A stretch of 64,000 nucleotides of DNA, taken from Pelomonas saccharophila_A (GTDB lineage Bacteria > Pseudomonadota > Gammaproteobacteria > Burkholderiales > Burkholderiaceae_C). Location: NCBI RefSeq assembly GCF_031458095.1, contig NZ_JAVDXU010000001.1, positions 558,001 through 622,000 of the forward strand, given 5' to 3'. The stretch's first letter is position 1, and each line of letters opens with the position of its first letter. The notes beneath the pieces were generated by a model that had not been told where the DNA came from, did no database searches, and saw only the letters and a program-made list of their open reading frames with translations. Positions 16,180-24,088 of this stretch are shown here, piece by piece. A program made the position numbers and the translations under genes.

Positions 16180-16731
16180 TCAGCGCTTTTCCCTCTTGAA
16201 GCGCGTCTGGCTGTAGACCTGGAACGGCTTCTCGGGCGGCGCCAGCTCAAAGGTCTCGGTGAACTCGTCGTCCGAGGCGAACTCGTAGGTCTCGCGTCCG
16301 CGCCAGGTGTTGCTGAAGTTCTCGAAGTTCTCGCTTTCGAACACCAGCGTCGTCTCCCCTTCGACGGGCGGCTGCATGCGATAGGTCGTGACGAAGCTTT
16401 CCACATGGAACTGCCTCAGCACGATCTGCTTGCGCGACTTGTCGTAGCTGAACATGCCCATGTGCTCGTGGACCTCGCCCTTCTTGTTCTTCTCCTGAAC
16501 CGGGTAGCGCGAGACGTTGCTTTCTTGGATGAAGCGCTTGTTCATGACGAAGCTGTAGCTGCGCGTCACATCGCCATCGCCTGCCTGGCCGCTTGCCTTG
16601 CCGGTCCAATTGCCGATGAATCGAGCCATCGGCACAAAGGGATCGCCGGCAGCCGGCGCATCGGCCGCAAGTGCGCTCGTCAGCGCGAAAGTGGAGAGCA
16701 GCAAGGTGGCGCTGGCTTGGGCGATCTTCAT
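16180..16731 (-). CDS. DUF1579-like secreted protein
   Basis: A 183-residue protein with a signal peptide (MKIAQASATLLLSTFALTSA, cleavage after ALA near residue 22) and a beta-barrel-type body resembling DUF1579 proteins: FIGNWTGKASGQ at the start, MGMFSYDKSRKQIVLRQFHV in the middle, TFELAPPEKPFQVYSQTRFK at the end. The function of the family is not established; periplasmic location is inferred. It is separated from senB by 34 bp on the same strand, so co-transcription downstream of senB is possible. Confidence 0.65.
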   Translation of the reverse strand: MKIAQASATLLLSTFALTSALAADAPAAGDPFVPMARFIGNWTGKASGQAGDGDVTRSYSFVMNKRFIQESNVSRYPVQEKNKKGEVHEHMGMFSYDKSRKQIVLRQFHVESFVTTYRMQPPVEGETTLVFESENFENFSNTWRGRETYEFASDDEFTETFELAPPEKPFQVYSQTRFKREKR

Positions 16732-16765
16732 GCGGAGGGTCCTTTCGGGACAAGCGGGTCGCAGT

Positions 16766-17719
16766 CTAGGTCTGGACGAGGCACCCGGTCACCAGGGCAC
16801 GCAGGCGCTCGCCCTCGGCCGCAGCCGTGTACTCGGGCGCCAGTAGTGCGCACTGTGCGGCGAGCGAAGCCACGAGGTCCGGCTGCGGGACACAGCGCAA
16901 CATCAGCGCGGCCAGCGCCTCGTCATCGCCCACGGGAAAGTAGCCGCCATAGCCCTCGCCAAGCAGCCCGACATTGCCGTCAATGTGGCTGGCGAGCACG
17001 GGCGTCGCCGACACGATGGCCTCGATGACCACGTTGGCACCCCCTTCGAGCCGGCTCATGTGCACCAGCGCCGTCGCACTGGCGACCTTTTCCCGCACTA
17101 GCTGATGATCCATGGCGCCGGTCCAGCGGTAGTCAGGGCAGTCGCGCATCGTTGCCTGGGCGGCGGCCGCGAAGGACTCGTCCAGTGCGGCACCGATGTG
17201 CAACACCTCAACGCCGCGCGGCAACCGACGCACCGCGCGCATCAGCGTCAGCGGGTCCTTCTCGGCGCGCAGGTGCCCGACCGCCACAAACCGGGCTGGC
17301 CCATCGGCGCGTGTGTTCCGCAGCGGCTCGGCGCCCTGAACCACCGAGATGGCCTTGGCTTGCAGCGGTGCGTCCAGCCGCCGAAGCGCCAACGGCTGCA
17401 GGCAGATGATCCGATCCGCAAGCACCAGTGAGCGCTGCGCCTCGGGGTCCGCGTCAATGTCGCGGTAGACATCCGTGCCCGTCAAGACCAGCACGATGGG
17501 CCGCCCTGGCATGATCTGATGAAACCGCTCGATGGAGGGCGCAGACCGGCGTGCATGCAGCGCGATCAGCATGTCGACCGGTTGCCCGTCCCATGCCTGT
17601 CGCACCTCGACATCGGCCACCGGCTGCAAGTGCGCCTTCCAACGGTCGGCCGTCCGCCAATTGCCGTTGTTGTCGGCCTGACGGGCCGGCGAAACGATGC
17701 ACACTGAAGGCCTGGGCAT
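16766..17719 (-). CDS. senB: Selenosugar synthase SenB (glycosyltransferase)
   Basis: A 317-residue GT-B type glycosyltransferase of the SenB family. SenB joins selenophosphate and a UDP-sugar to make the selenosugar used in selenoneine biosynthesis. Evidence: the N-terminal VCIVSPARQADNNGNW, LIALHARRSAPSIERF, VLVLTGTDVYRDI, VGHLRAEKDPLTLMRA, SRLEGGANVVIEAIVSATPV and GGYFPVGD, all matching SenB (formerly TIGR04348). Length is normal. It diverges from senA with only 6 bp between start codons. The selenophosphate synthase gene (senC/selD) that usually accompanies them is not in the window. Confidence 0.85.
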   Translation of the reverse strand: MPRPSVCIVSPARQADNNGNWRTADRWKAHLQPVADVEVRQAWDGQPVDMLIALHARRSAPSIERFHQIMPGRPIVLVLTGTDVYRDIDADPEAQRSLVLADRIICLQPLALRRLDAPLQAKAISVVQGAEPLRNTRADGPARFVAVGHLRAEKDPLTLMRAVRRLPRGVEVLHIGAALDESFAAAAQATMRDCPDYRWTGAMDHQLVREKVASATALVHMSRLEGGANVVIEAIVSATPVLASHIDGNVGLLGEGYGGYFPVGDDEALAALMLRCVPQPDLVASLAAQCALLAPEYTAAAEGERLRALVTGCLVQT

Positions 17720-17725
17720 CACCTC

Positions 17726-18937
17726 ATGTTGACACAGGACATCTCTCAGGACGCTCGCCGGTTGAGTGGCGTCGCACTCGCCGCCGCCTTGCGCGACAGC
17801 CGCGAGGTGCTGCTCTCCCGGGTGACCGACCTCGACGACGCACAGTGGTCCTTCCCTTATCGCCTCGGCGTCAACCCCGTCCCCTGGGAGCTTGGGCACG
17901 TGGGTTGGTTCGGGGAGTTCTGGGTTTTGCGCGGCCCGCATCGCGTCGATGGGCAGGGCATTGTGAATGCCCAGCAGCCACCACGCTTCATCGGTCCCGA
18001 CGACTGCTTCGACTCGGCGCGTCTGCCCCACGCCCGACGCTGGGACATCGAGCCCGTCACTCGGCAGGCGCTGCTGGACCGGCTGCAGGCCCAGCTCGAC
18101 GCCTGCATCGCGACGGTGCCGCCAGAAGGGAGCGGCGATGACGCGGCCTACATGCACCGCCTGACGCTGTTCCATGAGGACATGCACGCCGAAGCCTTCG
18201 CCTGGCTGCGTGGCGTGCTCGGCTTCGCGCCACCGCGCGACTGCGAGCTCAAGCCCGTCATGCGCGAGGGCCAACTGCAACTGTCCGGCGGCGCGTTCCA
18301 GCGCGGCTGGCCGCACCGCCGAACAGGCTTTGCCTTTGACAACGAACTGCCGTCGTCCTCCAGCGCGCTGCAGCCGTTCAGCATCGACGCCGCGCCCGTC
18401 ACCGCCGGCCAGTTCCTGCGCTTCGTGGAGGCGGGTGGCTATGCCGATGCCGCTTGGTGGCCGGGTGAAGCAGGCGCGTGGCGCGCAGCCGAGGCGGTCT
18501 CGCATCCCGAGCGCTGGCGGGAGCGGGAAGCCGGCCGCTGGGAGGTGCGCTGGTTTGACCGCTGGACCGACTTGGAAACCGCACGGCCGGTCATCCACGT
18601 GAACGCCTGGGAGGCCGAGGCCTACTGCCGATGGGCAGGGCGCCGACTGCCTACGGCGACTGAGTGGGAGTTCGCTGTCACGTCTGTGGCACCCGGCATG
18701 TTCGAGTGGGGCCGCAGCGTCTGGGAGTGGACTGCGACGCCGTTTGAGCCCTATCCAGGGTTCGAGCCCGGACCATACAGGGACTACTCGGCCCCCTGGT
18801 TCCACGACCACCGCGAACTGCGTGGTGGATCGTTCGCGGCCCACAGCCGCATGCACGACGCCCGCTACCGCAACTTCTTCCAGCCGCACCGGCGTGATGT
18901 GTTCGCGGGATTCCGGACCGCGACAAGCAAGCCCTAG
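17726..18937 (+). CDS. senA: Selenoneine synthase SenA (EgtB-like)
   Basis: A 403-residue nonheme-iron sulfoxide/selenoxide synthase homologue. An N-terminal DinB-like domain supplies the metal histidines (ELGHVGWFGEFW near residue 50; FHEDMHAEAF near residue 150); a formylglycine-generating-enzyme-like domain follows (LSGGAFQRGWPHR to FRTA), with VIHVNAWEAEAYCRWAGRRL and LRGGSFAAH. SenA couples hercynine to a selenosugar in an oxygen-dependent step. Pairing with senB favours SenA over the sulfur enzyme EgtB. The ATG at 17726 leaves almost no room for a promoter, so the true start could be slightly downstream. Confidence 0.8.
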   Translation: MLTQDISQDARRLSGVALAAALRDSREVLLSRVTDLDDAQWSFPYRLGVNPVPWELGHVGWFGEFWVLRGPHRVDGQGIVNAQQPPRFIGPDDCFDSARLPHARRWDIEPVTRQALLDRLQAQLDACIATVPPEGSGDDAAYMHRLTLFHEDMHAEAFAWLRGVLGFAPPRDCELKPVMREGQLQLSGGAFQRGWPHRRTGFAFDNELPSSSSALQPFSIDAAPVTAGQFLRFVEAGGYADAAWWPGEAGAWRAAEAVSHPERWREREAGRWEVRWFDRWTDLETARPVIHVNAWEAEAYCRWAGRRLPTATEWEFAVTSVAPGMFEWGRSVWEWTATPFEPYPGFEPGPYRDYSAPWFHDHRELRGGSFAAHSRMHDARYRNFFQPHRRDVFAGFRTATSKP

Positions 18938-18974
18938 CCAAGCTTTAGTCGGCACTGGGGTGACCATCCATTCG

Positions 18975-19004
18975 CCAACATTCCAACAAAGCATAGAATG
19001 TTGG
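18975..19004 (+). promoter_or_regulatory. ArsR-type operator over the start of the rhodanese regulator gene
   Basis: A perfect 9-bp inverted repeat, CCAACATTC (18975-18983) and GAATGTTGG (18996-19004), with 12 bp between, ends one base before the ATG at 19006. A TAGAAT -10-like hexamer sits at 18994-18999, implying a leaderless or nearly leaderless transcript, and there is no Shine-Dalgarno sequence. Likely autoregulatory site. Confidence 0.65.
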
Positions 19005-19005
19005 C

Positions 19006-19662
19006 ATGAGAGAGCTAAAGAACCACCTCTACGAGCAGGTCGCCCGCATAGGCAAGGCCGTCGCCAGCCCCAAGCGGCTCGAACTGATCGAGTTGCTGTG
19101 TCAGGGTGAAAAGACGGTTGAGACGCTGGCCCTGCAGGCCGACATCAGCGTCAAGCTCGCCAGCGCGCACCTGAAGGAGTTGCGGCTGGCGCGTCTGGTG
19201 GACACGCGCAAGGACGGCAAGTACGTCTTCTATCGGCTGGCCAGCACCAGCGTGGCGGACCTGTGGGTCCATCTGCGCACCGAGGCCGAGGAGCGCCTAG
19301 TGGAGCTGCAGATGGCGGTGGCGTCCATCGTCGAGCACGGTGATGAGCTGCAGGGGGTTGAGCGCGCCGACATCCTGCGGCGCGCAGCAGAGGGCGAAGT
19401 CCTGGTGCTGGATGTGCGACCCGAAGAGGAGTTCTCGGCCGCCCATCTGCCGCACGCACGCTCCATGCCGCTGGACGAACTCAAGAAGCGTGTGGCCGAA
19501 CTCCCCGGCGATGTGCCCGTCGTCGCGTATTGCCGCGGCCCCTTCTGCCTAATGGCTAAGACCGCCGTCGAGCTGCTGCGCAAGAAGGGCTACCAGGCCT
19601 TTCATCTGACCGATGGCGTGGCCGAGTGGCGTGCGCGAGGTCTGCCGGTGACCGAAGCCTGA
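19006..19662 (+). CDS. ArsR/SmtB regulator fused to a rhodanese domain
   Basis: A 218-residue fusion. Residues about 5-95 form an ArsR winged helix (ASPKRLELIELLCQGEKTVE; SVKLASAHLKELRLARLVDT). Residues about 120-215 form a rhodanese domain with the catalytic-cysteine loop CRGPFC and VLDVRPEEEFSAAHLPHARS. Such fusions are thought to sense persulfide or polysulfide sulfur and derepress sulfide-detoxifying genes; here the MBL enzyme and MFS transporter follow directly (10-bp gap, then a 4-bp overlap). The operator at 18975-19004 supports autoregulation. Confidence 0.85.
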   Translation: MRELKNHLYEQVARIGKAVASPKRLELIELLCQGEKTVETLALQADISVKLASAHLKELRLARLVDTRKDGKYVFYRLASTSVADLWVHLRTEAEERLVELQMAVASIVEHGDELQGVERADILRRAAEGEVLVLDVRPEEEFSAAHLPHARSMPLDELKKRVAELPGDVPVVAYCRGPFCLMAKTAVELLRKKGYQAFHLTDGVAEWRARGLPVTEA

Positions 19663-19672
19663 GGAGGCCGCC

Positions 19673-20428
19673 ATGTTCTTCCGCCAACGCCCGGCCGCCG
19701 GCGCCACGCTGTCCTACTTTTTCGGCTGCGCCGGCCTGCAGAAGGCTGTCGCGGTCGATGTCGTTGCCGGCGACGAAGACTGGTTCATGGAAGGGGCTGA
19801 CAAGGCCGGCGTGCGCATCGCCCACGTCATCGACACCCATGTCCATGCCGACCATCTGTCCGGTGGGCTCGCACTGGCGCAGCGAACCGGTGCGGCCTAC
19901 TACCTGCACGAGAGCAACGCCGGGCGCGTGGGCTTCGAGTTTTCGCCTCTGCACGACGGCCAACGGCTGGAGTCGGGCAACGTCCTCGTCGATGTCATCC
20001 ACACGCCCGGCCATACGCTCGACAGCGTCTGCCTGCTGGTGCGTGACCTGCGGCGCGGCAACGAGCCCTGGTTCGTCATCACGGGCGACACGCTGTTCGT
20101 CGGCGCTGTCGGCCGCCCCGATCTGGCGGGGCGCGAGCGCGAGATGGCGGCCATGCTCCATGACAGCCTGCACGGCAGGCTGCTGACGCTGCCGCCCGAG
20201 CTGGAAATCTATCCCGGGCACCAGGCCGGCAGCGCCTGTGGCGCGGGACTCTCCGGCAAGCCAGCGTCCACTCTCGGCTTCGAGATGCGCTTCAACCCGC
20301 TCCTGTCGCTGCCCAAGGCGGAGTTCATCGACGCGCTGACGGCAGTGGTCCCGGCGCAGCCCGACGACATGGAAAGCATCGTGGCAGCGAACCTGCGCGG
20401 CGTTGCACCGCACACCGTGCCGGCGTGA
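19673..20428 (+). CDS. MBL-fold hydrolase, persulfide-dioxygenase-like
   Basis: A 251-residue metallo-beta-lactamase-fold protein. Metal ligands: THVHADH (about residue 62), a histidine in HTPGHTLDS (about 118), a conserved aspartate in TGDTLFVGAVGRPDL, and YPGHQ near 185. The GD-F-GRPDL block is typical of ETHE1/Blh-type persulfide dioxygenases, which oxidise glutathione persulfide to sulfite. AGGAGG precedes the ATG. It sits between the rhodanese regulator and a transporter, which fits reactive-sulfur detoxification. The specific substrate is inferred. Confidence 0.8.
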   Translation: MFFRQRPAAGATLSYFFGCAGLQKAVAVDVVAGDEDWFMEGADKAGVRIAHVIDTHVHADHLSGGLALAQRTGAAYYLHESNAGRVGFEFSPLHDGQRLESGNVLVDVIHTPGHTLDSVCLLVRDLRRGNEPWFVITGDTLFVGAVGRPDLAGREREMAAMLHDSLHGRLLTLPPELEIYPGHQAGSACGAGLSGKPASTLGFEMRFNPLLSLPKAEFIDALTAVVPAQPDDMESIVAANLRGVAPHTVPA

Positions 20429-21711
20429 ACGCGATGGACTTTGGAATCCGCGCCAACCGAGGGCAGTTCCTGCACCAGCTCCTGCAGGTGCTGTTCGTGG
20501 GCCTGACCCTCGGCCTGATGCGCACCGTCGTTCCAGCACTGGCCGAGACGGAGTTCGGCGTTCCCCGCGGCTCCTTCATGCTGCTGGGAGCCTTCGTCGT
20601 GGCCTTCGGCTTTGTGAAGGGCACACTGAACTTTGTCGCGGGCCGCCTGGCCGAGTTGCTGGGACGCAAGCGCGTGCTGCTGTTGGGCTGGCTGGTGGCG
20701 CTGCCGATTCCGCTGCTGGTGTACTTCGCTGCGAGCTGGGCCTGGGTGGTCGTCGCGACGACGCTGCTGGGCATCAATCAGGGACTGACCTGGTCCATGA
20801 CGCAGACGGCCAAACTGGACTTCACCCGCGCAGACCAGCGTGGCCTGGTCATCGGGCTCAATGAGTTCGCTGGCTATGTTGGCGTTGCCATTGCCGGCGT
20901 CGTCACGGGCTACCTTGCCTCGATCTTTGGCGCCCGCGAGGCACTGCTGTGGTTCGGCATGGTGGTGATCGGGCTGGCCACCATGCTGGCCTGGCTCGGG
21001 GTCACCGAAACGCTGCCCTGGGCGCGTGACGAGGTGAAGCGGCAGACGGACGCGACGGTGCAGACCTTGCGCCCTCGCTATCCGTCAGGTGTCAGCGCCC
21101 AGCCGTCCACCGCCGAGATGTTCCTGCTGATGAGCTGGCGCGACCGGCGTATGGCCGCGCTCTGCCAAGCCGGCCTGGTGGAGAAGTTCGTGGATGCGCT
21201 GGTGTGGGCCTTCTGGCCGGTCTTCTTGCACCAGCGAGGCGTCAGCCTGTCCGGCATCGGTTGGATCGTTGGTGTTTACGGTTTCACCTGGGGTGCCGCG
21301 CAGTTCTTCACCGGCCGGCTGTCCGACCGGCTGGGCCGTCATCAGCTCAATGGCTGGGGCATGTGGATATGCGGTGTCGGCGTCGGATTGATGCCCCTGG
21401 GTGACGGCGCCGCATGGTGGAGCTTGTCGGCTGCGATCACAGGCCTCGGCATGGCGATGCTGTACCCAAATCTCAGCGCCGCCGTCGCCGACATTGCGCA
21501 CCCGGCATGGCGTGCCTCTGCCATCGGTATCTATCGGTTCTGGCGCGACCTGGGCTACGGCGTCGGCGCCCTGGCTCTCGGTGCCGCCGCCGCTGCGGGA
21601 GGGAAGCTGGAAAGCTCGTTCTGGCTCGTCTCGGTGTCGATGGCGGTGTCCGGCGCCGTGCTCTTCCGCTGGGGTGAGGAGACGCACCCTCGACTGAATC
21701 CGGCGCATTGA
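20425..21711 (+). CDS. MFS transporter
   Basis: A 428-residue major facilitator with about 12 membrane segments. The cytoplasmic loop motif GRLAELLGRKRVLLLGW (about residue 72) and GRLSDRLGRHQLNGWGMW (about residue 300) are the paired MFS loop signatures of the two halves. It begins with a GTG that overlaps the previous stop (GTGA); an ATG three codons later is an alternative start. Substrate is unknown; its place in the operon suggests export of a sulfur oxyanion or related product. Confidence 0.8.
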   Translation: MNAMDFGIRANRGQFLHQLLQVLFVGLTLGLMRTVVPALAETEFGVPRGSFMLLGAFVVAFGFVKGTLNFVAGRLAELLGRKRVLLLGWLVALPIPLLVYFAASWAWVVVATTLLGINQGLTWSMTQTAKLDFTRADQRGLVIGLNEFAGYVGVAIAGVVTGYLASIFGAREALLWFGMVVIGLATMLAWLGVTETLPWARDEVKRQTDATVQTLRPRYPSGVSAQPSTAEMFLLMSWRDRRMAALCQAGLVEKFVDALVWAFWPVFLHQRGVSLSGIGWIVGVYGFTWGAAQFFTGRLSDRLGRHQLNGWGMWICGVGVGLMPLGDGAAWWSLSAAITGLGMAMLYPNLSAAVADIAHPAWRASAIGIYRFWRDLGYGVGALALGAAAAAGGKLESSFWLVSVSMAVSGAVLFRWGEETHPRLNPAH

Positions 21712-21745
21712 TCTAGGCTGCCGGTCCACACGCATTGGGGAAGCC

Positions 21746-22207
21746 ATGGATGCCCTCGAACTGAAAGTGCCGCCGCCGGTCGTGGCCTTGGTGATCGCCC
21801 TGGCGATGTGGAGCATCTACCGGTTCATGCCTGGGGTCGACGTGGGTCTGCTGCCGCGTGCTGCGGCTGCTCTGTTGCTTGCGGCGATTGGGGGCGCCTT
21901 CAGCGCGGCGGGCATCACGGTGTTTCGGCGCGCGAAGACCACGATGAATCCGATGAAGCCGGAGGCGACGTCGGCGCTGGTCACCAACGGTGTCTATCGC
22001 TTCACCCGCAATCCGATGTACGTCGGACTGCTGTTCGTCCTGCTCGCCTGGGCCGCTGCCCTTGGTGCGCCGTTGGGGCTGCTCGGCCCGATAGCCTTCA
22101 TCGCCTACATCACGCGATTTCAGATCGTGCCCGAGGAACGAGCGCTGCGTGCTGCGTTTGGCGACGCCTATGTGAGCTACCTGACTCAAGTTCGTCGCTG
22201 GTTATGA
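21746..22207 (+). CDS. Isoprenylcysteine carboxyl methyltransferase-like membrane protein
   Basis: A 153-residue membrane protein with four hydrophobic segments and the PEMT/ICMT C-terminal signature: GVYRFTRNPMYVGLLF (SAM-binding RNPxY motif) followed by EERALRAAFGDAYVSYLTQV (EExxL … Y). Bacterial members are SAM-dependent methyltransferases with unknown substrates. It starts 34 bp after the MFS gene on the same strand and may be the last gene of that operon. Confidence 0.75.
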   Translation: MDALELKVPPPVVALVIALAMWSIYRFMPGVDVGLLPRAAAALLLAAIGGAFSAAGITVFRRAKTTMNPMKPEATSALVTNGVYRFTRNPMYVGLLFVLLAWAAALGAPLGLLGPIAFIAYITRFQIVPEERALRAAFGDAYVSYLTQVRRWL

Positions 22208-22279
22208 GCCTGAACACCCGCTGCGGTAGCCCCAGCTTGGGGCTTGGCTACTGCCAGGCTTTCGCTGGCGTCGTTTTGC

Positions 22280-22441
22280 CCAAATGCATGGAGCGTGGGG
22301 CTGCATGAGGCGCTGGGTTTTGAGCCGATCCGTGTACCGCAAGGTGGCTTCAAGCACGGCGCCTGGTGCGACGTGGAGTGGTGGCAGAAAAGCCTTGCGG
22401 CGTCCGATGCACCAACGACACCCGGGCCTTTCGAGCGCACG
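22280..22441 (+). pseudogene. GNAT acetyltransferase C-terminal fragment
   Basis: The frame reads NAWSVGLHEALGFEPIRV and then GFKHGAWCDVEWWQKSL, the C-terminal hallmark of phosphinothricin-type N-acetyltransferases (SVGLHE-LGF … GFK-G-W-DV-WWQ). The N-terminal acetyl-CoA-binding part is absent, and the spacing around GFEPI suggests small indels. Confidence 0.65.
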
Positions 22442-22450
22442 TGACGCGGG

Positions 22451-22500
22451 GCCGGGCGCTGCGCGCCCGGCTGGCCGTGGACAACGCTATGCGTTGCCCA
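22451..22500. repeat. Pair of adjacent palindromes (REP-like)
   Basis: Two hairpins lie side by side: GCCGGGCGC-TGC-GCGCCCGGC (22451-22471, perfect) and GTGGACAACGC-TAT-GCGTTGCCCAC (about 22476-22500, one mismatch). No T-tract follows, so they are unlikely to be a terminator. Confidence 0.5.
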
Positions 22501-22673
22501 CCGCTGTAGAAAATTTAGAGCCAAGCAGCGACTGCGAACGAGCAGTAGACGCGGTGCTCAACGCGCTGGATCGACTGCTCACGAGCACTGGAATACGCAC
22601 AACGACATGCGCGAGCTACTTCCGCATCGCTGGCAGGCCTCGTCACCGCCCGCAAGCTCAGAGAGACAATCGG

Positions 22674-23149
22674 TTAGTCGGCAGCGTGGTGGAACCGTGT
22701 GACTCGACTCCAGAACATGCAGCCATAGATGGGCGCCATCGAGGCTTTGCCGGTCTCGAACTCAAAGTGCACCGGTCGATCAGCCTTGGCTGACGTAACT
22801 GTGGCGACCTCCGTGGCCGGGGAATTCGGCGCTTCACTTCGCTTGATGCCCTTGAAGCCTCCCCACTCGGCATCGACGCCGTACCGCGGTCGAGAGATGA
22901 AATCTCTCCTCGATAGCACCCGGTGATCCGTCGCGTCGTAATGGCCCACCAGCTCTCGGCAGAGAAGTACGCGCTTGCGATAGGAAGCTCGCTGGGATCG
23001 AGTGCGAGGAGCTCAGCCAAGCCAGGATGCAGCTCGCCAATCTCGGTGTGCTTCCAGCTCCCAGCGTCCATCGAGTGGCGGCGAATGCTAGCGACGGCAA
23101 CTCGGTATGCCTCTTGGTCGGTGGCTCCAATAGCGTGCGCAGCAGTCAT
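22674..23149 (-). pseudogene. Hypothetical protein, frameshifted
   Basis: The 5' part, from MTAAHAIGATDQEAYRVAVA to AITTRRITGCYRGEISSLD, is in one frame; the natural continuation PRYGVDAEWGGFKGI … VATVTSAKADRPVHFEFETG is in another. The switch lies near 22885-22905, where a GAGAGAT-TTC-ATCTCTC palindrome sits. No family recognised, but the two halves fit together as a ~158-residue soluble protein. Start ATG 23149 chosen over an upstream TTG. A sequencing error would restore the gene. Confidence 0.5.
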
Positions 23150-23244
23150 GTTCCGAGCGGCCAAACGGCGCCAGCAGCAGGTCAGTGATTACCGCATTCT
23201 CGCGTCAACCATGACTTTCCAGGACGCTTACGAACCGATGCGCT

Positions 23245-23388
23245 CTACGCACGAAACACAAGCTCCTGAATAACGGCCTGGGATTGAACGAACGACTCGA
23301 CCTCCACAGACGCTGCGGGCTCAAGGCTCTTGTACTCGGCGGCAAGGGTATTCAACCACTTCGTCGCGACTCCAAGGCCCGAGCGAGG
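23245..23388 (-). pseudogene. Possible gene fragment (C-terminal)
   Basis: About 45 codons ending in a stop (ATKWLNTLAAEYKSLEPAAS, then VEVESFVQSQAVIQELVFRA) look like a true protein C-terminus but have no start in frame. Upstream the frame runs antisense to a transposase fragment. Confidence 0.3.
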
Positions 23389-23419
23389 CCTTGTAGTCAG
23401 GAATCTCGGTTTGCAATCG

Positions 23420-23497
23420 TGCCAAGACAAGCGCACCATCGAATACGTCTTCGGCACCCTCAAGCATCGGATGGGCTGGACGCACTTCCTGATGCGT
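23420..23497 (+). pseudogene. Transposase C-terminal fragment
   Basis: The frame KRTIEYVFGTLKHRMGWTHF followed by LMR matches the last catalytic-glutamate block of IS4/IS5/IS1182-type DDE transposases (VE-xFGTLK-WMG-THFL). Only ~26 codons remain. Confidence 0.55.
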
Positions 23498-23745
23498 GGG
23501 ATTCGCGCGCAAACCTGGCGCGCAGCGCATCAACTGACGACCAACGAAGCTGCCGAAGGGTTCTCACGCAGCCTCGCTGCGAAGCCGCCGTCGGCCTGGC
23601 TACAGCGGCCTGAGGCTGGCCGCCACGGATGGACTAGTACGGTCAAAGTCTCCGTGCCTCCTGCGTGAGGCGGAGCACGTCGCGCAAGAGTAGCTGCCTG
23701 GAATCGAGACCAATTCTTCGTACTTTTTCCGTACGACCAAAGAAG

Positions 23746-23773
23746 AAGCACCTAGCGTTTCCGCTAAGTGCTT
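23746..23773 (-). terminator. Hairpin terminator after the tRNA-Val fragment
   Basis: On the minus strand a 12-bp stem AAGCACTTAGCG/CGCTAGGTGCTT with a GAAA tetraloop and one G-T wobble lies 18 bp beyond the CCA end of the tRNA-Val(GAC) fragment, followed by a T-rich CTTCTTT. Confidence 0.55.
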
Positions 23774-23790
23774 GTTCTACCTACCAAATT

Positions 23791-23840
23791 TGGTAGGCGC
23801 GATTGGATTCGAACCAACGACCCCCACCATGTCAAGGTGG
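23791..23840 (-). pseudogene. 3' half of tRNA-Val(GAC)
   Basis: Fifty bases from the anticodon stem to the encoded CCA are intact: CCACC-TTGACAT-GGTGG gives anticodon GAC, followed by a normal T-arm and CGCGCC acceptor strand. The 5' half (D-arm and 5' acceptor strand) is replaced by unrelated sequence, so it cannot fold as a tRNA. This is the usual footprint of a tyrosine-recombinase attachment site. Confidence 0.75.
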
Positions 23841-23880
23841 CGCAGTGGCGCCCGGTCACAAGGGGCGCAACCCAGAGTCA

Positions 23881-23907
23881 GAAAAAGAAAACCGGCTCGA
23901 GGCCGGT
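23881..23907 (-). terminator. Terminator of the tRNA-Val pair
   Basis: On the minus strand ACCGGC-CTCGA-GCCGGT is followed by a TTTTCTTTTT-type tract, 18 bp after the end of the distal tRNA-Val(CAC). Confidence 0.75.
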
Positions 23908-23924
23908 CTGTTGAAGTCTTCGAT

Positions 23925-23999
23925 TGGTGGGCGGTGAGGGTTTCGAACCCCCGACCCCGTCCGTGTGAAGGACGTGCTCTACCCCTGAGCTAACCGCCC
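23925..23999 (-). tRNA. tRNA-Val(CAC)
   Basis: A 75-nt cloverleaf: acceptor GGGCGGT/ACCGCCC, D-arm AGCTCAGGGGTAGAGC, anticodon stem CGTCC-TTCACAC-GGACG (anticodon CAC), T-arm with TTCGAAA, and encoded CCA. It differs from the neighbouring copy in the anticodon and T stems while keeping pairing. Confidence 0.9.
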
Positions 24000-24088
24000 A
24001 ATCAAAAACCGCTTTGGCCTACTTTTGGCCTACCCGAGTGTTCGGCTGTTTCCAGGGCACCGCAACTTGTTGATTCACAACGAAGTTT

